Below are positions 1-5,738 of a stretch of DNA of 9,417 bases, piece after piece. How positions within the stretch are numbered: position 1 is the stretch's first letter; every line of letters begins with the position of its first letter. Origin of the DNA: an uncultured Pseudomonadota bacterium (GTDB lineage: Bacteria; Bdellovibrionota_B; Oligoflexia; Oligoflexales; CAILAO01); the NCBI GenBank assembly GCA_903832105.1, contig CAILAO010000372.1:1-9417 (forward strand), given 5' to 3'. The notes beneath the pieces were generated by a model that saw only the letters and a list, made by a program, of their open reading frames with translations, made no database searches and was not told where the DNA came from. The position numbers and the translations under genes were made by a program.

Positions 1-2
1 CG

Positions 3-92
3 CCTGCGAATCCACAGAGAATTTATGAATATTTTCACGAACAACATAAGGTTATTGAAGAAAAAGAAAAAGGACTAAAGGATATTCATTAA
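3..92 (+). CDS. C-terminal fragment of an unidentified protein (5' end outside window)
   Basis: An open frame enters from the left edge and gives 29 codons before a TAA at 90-92. The peptide is charged and helical in character (it begins PANPQRIYEYF and ends EEKEKGLKDIH), which looks like a real protein tail. The other frame open from the edge stops at 78 and is a basic lysine run that looks less like coding sequence. No family can be assigned from so short a piece. The next gene on this strand starts 92 bases downstream. Confidence 0.4.
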   Translation, partial: PANPQRIYEYFHEQHKVIEEKEKGLKDIH

Positions 93-108
93 GCTTACAT
101 GAGAGATG

Positions 109-138
109 GTGTCAAGAGGTGTCCTAAAATAGTACAAT
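109..138 (+). promoter_or_regulatory. Possible sigma70-type promoter for the lipoprotein gene
   Basis: A -10-like TACAAT (133-138, one mismatch to TATAAT) lies 18 bases after a weak -35-like GTGTCA (109-114, four of six matches). It falls in the gap between the left gene fragment and the lipoprotein start at 185. Support is limited to these two hexamers. Confidence 0.3.
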
Positions 139-184
139 GGAAAAGCTAATAAAACTTTCTATCAAACAAAAAGAGAGGTCTTCC

Positions 185-1498
185 ATGAAACGTCGTCTTT
201 TCTTTGGTTCAACACTCGTTTTGGTAATGATTTTCGTTGGTATTGCCGTTAGCTGTAAAATGCGCACTGACGCTAACCAGTCACAAACAGAAGGGGCCAA
301 GGTTTTTTGGCAAAAAGAAGATCTCAAAATCGTTGACACACTCCTTGACGATAAATGGAAAGTGAGCGAGCTTCTTAAAGATCGTCTTGTCACTGAAATC
401 AATTCCGCTGCCTCGCTGCTTAATTTGAGATTTGTTGAAATCGCTGGCCCAGACCCTCTCGCTCAACTTAAACTTAAAGAACTTAAAATTATCGAAAACA
501 GCCGTTGGGCGATTGGAGCTAAAGGTGACCTCAAACTTGTCTTGGGACAAGGTCAAAGTGAGGCTGCTGGAGATCCAAACAAGTCGGCTGGCAACGGCCT
601 TTCGGCAGACATTAACTACGATGGTACTCGTGCAAATTATAACGTTCGTTACACGTTTTATGATAGCGCTGCGGGACCAAATGAAATCGACTCATTTGAA
701 CTCGAACCCATCGACATGTGGCGCATAGGTGTTGGATCTGGTGCAAGTGCTAGTATTGATATCGGAAGCCTTATCGGTGATCTGTCCAGACTTCCTAAAC
801 CCCTCATGAGAACCCTCGCAGCCTTCCTAGGTACTATTTCCCTAAATGGTAGCGTCCGAAGCGATTCTCTGAAGGACACATCCCCCAGCCTTTATCCTTT
901 CAAGCAAAAAGTCGGCACTAGAACGATTTATCCCGTTACGGTCGATATTGCGAAAAAATTCGCCTCAACCATTTGCGAAAGGGTTATCGAACGGCGAGGT
1001 GGGTTAAAATCAGAAGAAGACGCCTGCCGCGCTTCTCCAAACTTCGTGATTGAGGATGGACGTAGTTGCCTTTGCAGCTTTAAAATTCGCCTCCCCGATG
1101 AACCAGACTTCGAAAACATCGCGCAAAAATATCGCATGATGAAAGTCGAAACATGCAACACATTGAACAACAAAGCCCTCGTCATTTATGCACATGCTCC
1201 AAAAGACTTTTATCTGAAGGGTGACAAACTGAATGTTTATAAGTTTTCCGATAGTGATAGCCGTTGGTATCTTGAAAGGAAATCGTCTCTATTCGCTAAA
1301 AAGGTTGTTCAAGCGACCGTCACCGAACCCAACATTACGTCTAGCGATGCCCAAACACTTTGCGGATCGAACGTTATGACCGATATGAGCTGCATGGAGC
1401 TTTCAGTTGATCCAGGAAGTTATGGTTCTTGTGACGCACTTACCGGCTACGGAGTGTCTCCGCTAAAAGACGATATGCTGGCACACGTTGGTCAGTAA
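185..1498 (+). CDS. Predicted lipoprotein of unknown function
   Basis: I do not recognise a family for this 437-residue protein. The start at 185 is preferred over the in-frame ATG at 137 because AGAGG lies at 174-178, six bases upstream, and because the protein then opens with a typical lipoprotein signal: MKRR, a hydrophobic core at residues 5-22, and a lipobox ending AVSC with Cys24 as the lipidated residue. Residue +2 is Lys, not Asp, which by the E. coli Lol rule suggests the outer membrane. The mature chain has a Gly/Ser/Ala-rich low-charge stretch (about 181-225) and a C-terminal half with eight cysteines (264, 281, 295, 297, 324, 393, 403, 416). That even number would suit disulfides in the periplasm or at the surface. 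It stands alone on the + strand, convergent with the polyferredoxin gene. Cell-envelope location is fairly sure; function is unknown. Confidence 0.85.
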   Translation: MKRRLFFGSTLVLVMIFVGIAVSCKMRTDANQSQTEGAKVFWQKEDLKIVDTLLDDKWKVSELLKDRLVTEINSAASLLNLRFVEIAGPDPLAQLKLKELKIIENSRWAIGAKGDLKLVLGQGQSEAAGDPNKSAGNGLSADINYDGTRANYNVRYTFYDSAAGPNEIDSFELEPIDMWRIGVGSGASASIDIGSLIGDLSRLPKPLMRTLAAFLGTISLNGSVRSDSLKDTSPSLYPFKQKVGTRTIYPVTVDIAKKFASTICERVIERRGGLKSEEDACRASPNFVIEDGRSCLCSFKIRLPDEPDFENIAQKYRMMKVETCNTLNNKALVIYAHAPKDFYLKGDKLNVYKFSDSDSRWYLERKSSLFAKKVVQATVTEPNITSSDAQTLCGSNVMTDMSCMELSVDPGSYGSCDALTGYGVSPLKDDMLAHVGQ

Positions 1499-1514
1499 TA
1501 CATAAGTAGCTAAA

Positions 1515-1636
1515 GGGCGTGTTGAAAAAGTGCCAGATGCAAGGCACGAGGAAGTCGAGCACTCGCAGTTTACTAGAGGTAAACGAGGAGCGGAGACGAC
1601 GAGTAACGCCGCAGATGGTGCTTTTTCAACACGCCC
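1515..1636. repeat. Palindromic MITE/REP-like intergenic element, 122 bp
   Basis: The ends are a perfect inverted repeat. AGGGCGTGTTGAAAAAG at 1514-1530 is mirrored by its reverse complement at 1621-1637. Inside are a shorter dyad, GTTTAC (1568-1573) and GTAAAC (1579-1584), and a further ACTCG/CGAGT pair (1561-1565 and 1600-1604), so the whole unit can fold into a long hairpin. CAGATG occurs near both ends as a direct repeat. If the unit is taken as 1515-1636, TAAA stands immediately outside each end (1511-1514 and 1637-1640), as a 4-bp target duplication would. It carries no transposase. From memory, repeats with this type of end and internal CGCCGCAGATGG-like sequence are scattered between genes in deltaproteobacterial genomes, but copy number cannot be tested from this window. 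Any ORF called across it is spurious. Confidence 0.75.
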
Positions 1637-1645
1637 TAAAGTTTT

Positions 1646-3103
1646 CTAAAAAGGGAATCCTGAGTCTTCACTCCGATTCCCTTTTTCTTTCTTTACATCG
1701 TCACCGACGCGAGGATCGTAAGCAAGTGAATGAACCGCGAGAGGTGCAACTCTAATAGCTTCAGGCTTGACAGGGCAGGCAGATTGACAGGCACCACACC
1801 CGATACAATACTGGTTTTGAAGAACTGGGATACGAACCCCTGATTTTTCTATCATTTCTATGGCCCCTGTGGGACAAATTTCCCCACAAGCACCACAATC
1901 ACGATGCTCCGCAAATGGAATACATAGATAGGGCCTGAGATCTGCTTGCCCAATCTTGGTGAGTTTTTTTTCTTCAAGCGACTGGGCGGCGATTGCACCC
2001 GTAGGGCATATCTTTTGACATTCTGTGCATTCATAAGAGCAATAAGCTTTTGCGTAATTCATGTGGGGCTTCGAAGCATCAGGAAAAGTAACTCTTGTAG
2101 AAAGAGGCCTCAATACCTTTGTCGGGCATACACCAATACAGAGATTACACGAGACACATTTTGTTAAAAATTGACGCACAGATCCTGCTCCAGGAGGCGC
2201 GATGATTTGAGTCTCCACCGTGGCAATGTTCGAAAATTTCTTCGAAAATCCAGCCAAAACCACACCGAGAGATATCGCAAAACCCTGTCGCAGAAATCGT
2301 CTGCGACCAGCGCCATGCCCAACTTTATCGACTCTTTTTCTTCCAAACGGACGTCTAATTGATATTTCGAACGACTTTACAGGACAATCAAAAACACACT
2401 CAAAACACATCACGCAATGATCATGCAGGATGACGCCAGCTTGATCGATACATAAAGATGGACATGACACAGCGCACTTTTTACAGTTGGCACATGGAGT
2501 CTTACTGGGAGTAACTTTCAGGATTGATTTCCTCTGAAATACTGAAAACAGCGATCCAGACGGGCAAAGCGTATGGCAAAAAAAACGCGGCCAAAATATC
2601 GGAAATAAAATGATAACAAAACCAAAGAGAATCGCGTAGGCTGTCAAGAAACCATCTTCACGACTCGCAGTGAATAGTCCGATGAATCTTGAAAAATTCG
2701 TAAAATGATCGACGTACCCATAGGACGAACTTTTTATCGCTATCGCCACCCCGCAGAAAACAAGGACTCCTAACCGTAAACCTGAGAAAAGAGGAACCCT
2801 TCTCCCCTTAATTTTAAGGACTCTTCCAACGTAAAAGCCAAGATCCTGAAGGAAACCTGCGGGACAAAAGAAAGAACAGTAAACACGGCCCATCACAAGA
2901 GGTAATACAAGCACCAAAAGTGTTATCAAGAACCATGATGGGACTAGCAGCCAAGCAACCGAAGAAACCGTTGTAAAAATCTGTGCTGCGTATATGGCAG
3001 AAACGAGCGATGGATTAGACACAAAATTTGATAAAAGCGAGATGATAAGAGAAAAGAAAGCAAGTTGAATGGCCGATCTTATGAGTCTAAGCTTGATTTT
3101 CAA
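1646..3103 (-). CDS. NapH-NapG-like fusion: membrane polyferredoxin with internal Tat signal
   Basis: A predicted quinol-linked electron-transfer protein of 485 residues. The first half resembles NapH. Four hydrophobic helices lie at about 9-29, 50-72, 108-125 and 152-171, CX3CP motifs follow helix 2 (Cys76/Cys80) and helix 4 (Cys176/Cys180), and two CX2CX2CX3CP [4Fe-4S] motifs follow (Cys204-214 and Cys230-240). A basic stretch then leads to a twin-arginine motif, GRRRFLR at 266-272, and a weakly hydrophobic segment (274-286). The rest resembles NapG/MauM: APPGA (302-306), then four cluster motifs starting at Cys316, Cys355, Cys394 and Cys433, the third with C-X8-C spacing. Counting helices puts the first two clusters in the cytoplasm and the last four in the periplasm. 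The start is TTG, the first possible in-frame start after an upstream TAG. The DUF362 gene ends 26 bases upstream, so the two are probably co-transcribed. No nitrate reductase subunit is nearby, so a Nap role is not implied. Confidence 0.88.
   Translation of the reverse strand: MKIKLRLIRSAIQLAFFSLIISLLSNFVSNPSLVSAIYAAQIFTTVSSVAWLLVPSWFLITLLVLVLPLVMGRVYCSFFCPAGFLQDLGFYVGRVLKIKGRRVPLFSGLRLGVLVFCGVAIAIKSSSYGYVDHFTNFSRFIGLFTASREDGFLTAYAILFGFVIILFPIFWPRFFCHTLCPSGSLFSVFQRKSILKVTPSKTPCANCKKCAVSCPSLCIDQAGVILHDHCVMCFECVFDCPVKSFEISIRRPFGRKRVDKVGHGAGRRRFLRQGFAISLGVVLAGFSKKFSNIATVETQIIAPPGAGSVRQFLTKCVSCNLCIGVCPTKVLRPLSTRVTFPDASKPHMNYAKAYCSYECTECQKICPTGAIAAQSLEEKKLTKIGQADLRPYLCIPFAEHRDCGACGEICPTGAIEMIEKSGVRIPVLQNQYCIGCGACQSACPVKPEAIRVAPLAVHSLAYDPRVGDDVKKEKGNRSEDSGFPF
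1648..1686 (+). terminator. Intrinsic terminator between convergent genes, probably bidirectional
   Basis: AAAAAGGGAATC (1648-1659) pairs perfectly with GATTCCCTTTTT (1675-1686). An inner GAGT/ACTC stem (1662-1665 and 1670-1673) closes on a four-base CTTC loop. On the + strand the stem is followed by a T-rich tract (TTTTT, C, TTT, C, TTT), which is a good terminator for the lipoprotein transcript. On the - strand the 3' arm ends in five T directly before the polyferredoxin stop codon, so the same hairpin may end that message too. The hairpin lies inside the last codons of the polyferredoxin gene. Confidence 0.75.
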
Positions 3104-3110
3104 GGCCTAA

Positions 3111-3118
3111 TCACCCAC
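3111..3118 (-). promoter_or_regulatory. Ribosome binding site supporting the TTG start of the polyferredoxin
   Basis: GTGGGTGA on the - strand lies seven bases before the TTG at 3103-3101. A TAG in the same frame just upstream rules out an earlier start, and the next Met is residue 71, past the second membrane helix, so TTG is the only start that keeps all four helices. Confidence 0.5.
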
Positions 3119-3129
3119 TTCACGAAAGC

Positions 3130-4032
3130 TTAAAGACTGATTCGCTTGATCTCACTTCGCCCAAGATCCATCGATCCATGACCGAAATCACGCGCTAGCT
3201 TTAGATACTGAAGCTCGTCGGGGTTTTGCCCGATGATTTTCGCAGCAGCCGTATCAATAAGAACCATGTCTTTAGAAATTAATAACATTTTTTTTAACTC
3301 AAGATCACCTTTTGAGACTCCTCTGGGTCCTCGCCTCATCATGACCTTATATGCATCAACCACGTTAAGATCCGGTTTACGAACAAACGGGAACTCCGCG
3401 ATGGTTTCATGTAAACCGTTTTTATGCCAAAACATGCGATCAAAAACGACGCCCATAAGGTTTTTAAGCGCAGCCGTCATGTTCGTCGAACCATGGTTTT
3501 TCAACACTGGGACATTAATCACAACATCACTGTCAAGGTAGAGTTTATGCACCTTAACAGTCTTTAGAACCTTAGCTCTATCAATCTTGACCTCGCGAAA
3601 ATCACTCTCTTCATGCCCTACAAACATGATTCCCTTTTGCGCTTCAATGGCGGTTTCGATTCCGCTATTTTTGTAGCAGTCTTCAACCCGATTAACAGGA
3701 TAATCAAACACGTAGACTTTTATAGCTCCAACCTCATATGCCATTTTTACAATCCGGGCCACGAGATCGGGACTTGTGTTACCGCCTTCATCAGCGGTTT
3801 TATCCCAACCGATATTCGGCTTAATCAAGACTGTTTGCCCTTTTTTAATAAATCGATCGAGCCCGCCGTATGCCTTTATTCCAACCTCAAACATCTGCGC
3901 AGGGGTCCCGCCTTTAACCGCGACAAGATCGGGCCAAGCCGTCTTTGATGCGTTCGACTTTTCTTCGGCGTGAGCTGGGTTAGTCGCAAAAATAATCAGC
4001 AGAAAAAAAAAGATCTTGGGGAGTTTATTCAT
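3130..4032 (-). CDS. Secreted DUF362 protein
   Basis: A 300-residue member of the DUF362 family (PF04015), whose biochemical role I do not know to be established. The start at 4032 is chosen because AAGGTGA (4037-4043) precedes it and because the product then begins with a clean Sec signal peptide: MNKLPK, a hydrophobic core at 7-16, and AHA before a likely cleavage after Ala22. A longer TTG start at 4053 would spoil this. Family hallmarks are LIKPNIGWD (69-77), NVPVLKNHGSTNMTAALKN (173-191), a PDLNVVDAYKVM segment (220-231) and LIDTAAAKIIGQNP (258-271). Length is that of a single DUF362 domain with no ferredoxin domain of its own. The polyferredoxin gene follows 26 bases downstream and supplies clusters on the same, periplasmic side of the membrane, so a shared redox task is inferred. 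Family assignment is firm; substrate and reaction are unknown. Confidence 0.88.
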   Translation of the reverse strand: MNKLPKIFFFLLIIFATNPAHAEEKSNASKTAWPDLVAVKGGTPAQMFEVGIKAYGGLDRFIKKGQTVLIKPNIGWDKTADEGGNTSPDLVARIVKMAYEVGAIKVYVFDYPVNRVEDCYKNSGIETAIEAQKGIMFVGHEESDFREVKIDRAKVLKTVKVHKLYLDSDVVINVPVLKNHGSTNMTAALKNLMGVVFDRMFWHKNGLHETIAEFPFVRKPDLNVVDAYKVMMRRGPRGVSKGDLELKKMLLISKDMVLIDTAAAKIIGQNPDELQYLKLARDFGHGSMDLGRSEIKRISL

Positions 4033-4085
4033 GAAGTCACCTTCATCATCCAAAGTTCATTAGGACTAATAGATTCTGGTGGAAA

Positions 4086-4114
4086 AGTATATTTCAGCGG
4101 AATCTATCTCACAC
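4086..4114 (-). promoter_or_regulatory. Possible promoter for the DUF362-polyferredoxin unit
   Basis: On the - strand TATACT (4091-4086, one mismatch to TATAAT) lies about 54 bases before the DUF362 start, downstream of the pepD hairpin. The hexamer 17 bases upstream (GTGTGA, 4114-4109) is a poor -35, so the site may need an activator or be used by another sigma factor. The words CAGCG and GGAATCT each occur twice around it (4095-4105 and 4114-4127). Confidence 0.3.
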
Positions 4115-4151
4115 AGCGAAGGAATCTCGACGCGATATATTAAAACCACGA

Positions 4152-4183
4152 TATCCCGAGGCTGCCGTCGCAGCCTCGGGATA
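4152..4183 (-). terminator. Strong hairpin after pepD, likely terminator
   Basis: TATCCCGAGGCTGC and its exact reverse complement (4152-4165 and 4170-4183) form a 14-bp GC-rich stem with a four-base loop. It lies 15 bases after the pepD stop codon on the - strand. The following bases, TCGTGGTTTTAAT, contain only a short delayed T run, so it may act as a weak intrinsic terminator or as a 3'-end stabiliser. It separates pepD from the DUF362 unit. Confidence 0.65.
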
Positions 4184-4198
4184 CGATTTCAGCAAAAT

Positions 4199-5650
4199 CT
4201 ATTTAAATGCCTTGAATATCTCAATCATCAGATCCCAGATTTTCTCAATATCAGACACTTTCACGCGTTCATCGGGAGAATGGGGATTCTTTATCGTTGG
4301 ACCAAAGGAAATCATATCCATTCCATGGTACTTAGCTCCGATAATGCCACACTCCAATCCAGCGTGAATGACTTCGACGACAGGGTCTTTGCCAAACCTT
4401 TTTTTATAGATTTCTTTGCAAGTTTTGAGGAGTGACGACTTCCAGTTAGCCTCCCATGGTGGGTAACCAGCGCTGTTTTTGACGGTGCCACCCGCTAGTT
4501 TTGCAACACTTACGATCCTGGATGAAATCTCCTCGATCCTTGACATCAAGGAACTTCTTTGACTCGTTTGGATTTCCAAGGAGTCACCGGAGATTTTAAC
4601 TGTAGCCACGTTGTTGGATGTTTCAACGAGCCCCTCAATCGCGGTCGACATCGTGTAGACGCCATGCGGCAATGCTTGCAACGTATTAATAACCAATTTC
4701 GTCGATTCATCTGATAGGACTTGCCTGCCATCATCTTTCGGGGCTTTCTCAATAGAAATGAAAAGCTCTGAATCGTTAACCGCGTATTCGTTTTTAATCG
4801 TGTTTTCCAGTTCAAGGACAACTTTCGTAGCCTCTGACCAGCGCGACTCACCCATTAAAATAACCGCTTCCGCACTACGAGGAATAACGTTATGCGCTGA
4901 TCCTCCCTTTAGATCAGAAACTTTAACTCCGATTTTTTCATCCAGTTTTGCCAAAGCGCGAGTCAATATTTTTATGGCGTTGCCACGTCCAAGTTTAATA
5001 TCAACGCCTGAATGTCCCCCTTTGAGAGATCCAACCTTAAGCATCACGGGAAGACATCCACCGCAAGGCTTTTGACGGTTGATCGGAATCGATATTGTCG
5101 AGGTGAGACCGCCAGCACAACCCACGGTAAAAACACCTTCATCTTCAGAATCCAAATTGAGAAGAATTTTTCCCTCGATAAAACCCGGCTCAAGATTATT
5201 CGCACCGGTCAAGCCCGTTTCCTCGGCAACTGTGAAAAGAAGTTCCAGAGGGGGGCGACTCACGTTTTTATCCAGGGCAAAAGCCATCGCTAAGGCGAGT
5301 GCGATCCCATTATCCGCACCGAGCGTCGTGCGATCAGCTTTGAGCCAATCACCGTCATAGACGAAACGAATCGGATCCGTCGAAAAATCATGCTTCGACT
5401 CAGGCGTCTTCTCGCAAACCATATCCATATGTCCCTGAAGGACGATCACGGGAGATTTCTCAAACCCCTTCGAACCAGGAACCTTGATCACAATATTACC
5501 CGTTTTGTCTTCGTTTGCAGTGAATGAATGCTCCTTCGCCCAACTTAAAAGCCAATCCCTCATTTTTTCTTCATGATCCGAAGGTCTCGGAACAGCCGAA
5601 AGTTTTTCAAACCAACTCAGGACCTCTTTTGTATTCTTTGGTAACGTCAT
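4199..5650 (-). CDS. pepD: Aminoacyl-histidine dipeptidase (M20 family, PepD)
   Basis: A cytosolic zinc dipeptidase that cleaves Xaa-His and related dipeptides, feeding peptide-derived amino acids into metabolism. The 483-residue product matches the E. coli PepD length (about 485). The di-zinc site is complete: His74 in QGHMDMV with catalytic Asp76, bridging Asp113 in GADNGI, catalytic Glu143 and ligand Glu144 in AEETGLTGA, Asp167 in LDSED, and His457 in NPHSPDE. GGHSG (211-215) marks the dimerisation or lid domain entry, and AHNVIPR (252-258) is also conserved. There is no signal peptide. The start at 5650 is preferred over the ATG at 5674 because GAGGGGGAG lies at 5653-5661, two bases before it, and the longer reading would translate through that site. 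A perfect inverted repeat sits just upstream, and the receiver-TPR gene ends 88 bases before it. The assignment is firm; substrate range is inferred from the family. Confidence 0.93.
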   Translation of the reverse strand: MTLPKNTKEVLSWFEKLSAVPRPSDHEEKMRDWLLSWAKEHSFTANEDKTGNIVIKVPGSKGFEKSPVIVLQGHMDMVCEKTPESKHDFSTDPIRFVYDGDWLKADRTTLGADNGIALALAMAFALDKNVSRPPLELLFTVAEETGLTGANNLEPGFIEGKILLNLDSEDEGVFTVGCAGGLTSTISIPINRQKPCGGCLPVMLKVGSLKGGHSGVDIKLGRGNAIKILTRALAKLDEKIGVKVSDLKGGSAHNVIPRSAEAVILMGESRWSEATKVVLELENTIKNEYAVNDSELFISIEKAPKDDGRQVLSDESTKLVINTLQALPHGVYTMSTAIEGLVETSNNVATVKISGDSLEIQTSQRSSLMSRIEEISSRIVSVAKLAGGTVKNSAGYPPWEANWKSSLLKTCKEIYKKRFGKDPVVEVIHAGLECGIIGAKYHGMDMISFGPTIKNPHSPDERVKVSDIEKIWDLMIEIFKAFK

Positions 5651-5664
5651 AGCTCCCCCTCGTG

Positions 5665-5697
5665 TTACGGTCAAACGTCAGTTAGTAATGACCGTAA
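5665..5697. promoter_or_regulatory. Perfect inverted repeat upstream of pepD, possible operator
   Basis: TTACGGTCA (5665-5673) and TGACCGTAA (5689-5697) are 9-base exact reverse complements around a 15-base spacer. The nearer arm lies 15 bases before the pepD start codon and close to its ribosome binding site. The arms are about two helical turns apart centre to centre (24 bp), which suits a dimeric DNA-binding regulator. In RNA it could form a hairpin near the ribosome binding site. There is no T run, so it is unlikely to be a plain terminator. Confidence 0.45.
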
Positions 5698-5738
5698 TCT
5701 ATCACAAGAAACGCGTTATTACCTTAATATTCATGCCG

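Noticed and set aside
124..556. Antisense open frames over the start of the lipoprotein gene
   Set aside because: They overlap a gene with a clear ribosome binding site and signal peptide, and their translations lack any recognisable composition or start signal.
1519..1755. 78-residue open frame on the + strand across the palindromic repeat
   Set aside because: It is made of the repeat, the terminator and the antisense of the polyferredoxin end. Similar translations of such repeats are common spurious calls, and there is no ribosome binding site.
1646..4032. Calling the pair a periplasmic nitrate reductase (nap) locus
   Set aside because: There is no napA, napB, napC, napD or napF within the window; only the NapH/NapG-type electron-transfer plan is shared.
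4095..4127. CAGCG/GGAATCT direct repeat near the DUF362 promoter as a regulator site
   Set aside because: The spacing inside the two copies differs, the words are short, and chance occurrence is likely. Mentioned only in the promoter entry.
4758..5360. Three + strand open frames within pepD
   Set aside because: They are antisense shadows of a fully conserved enzyme whose active-site residues are all intact.
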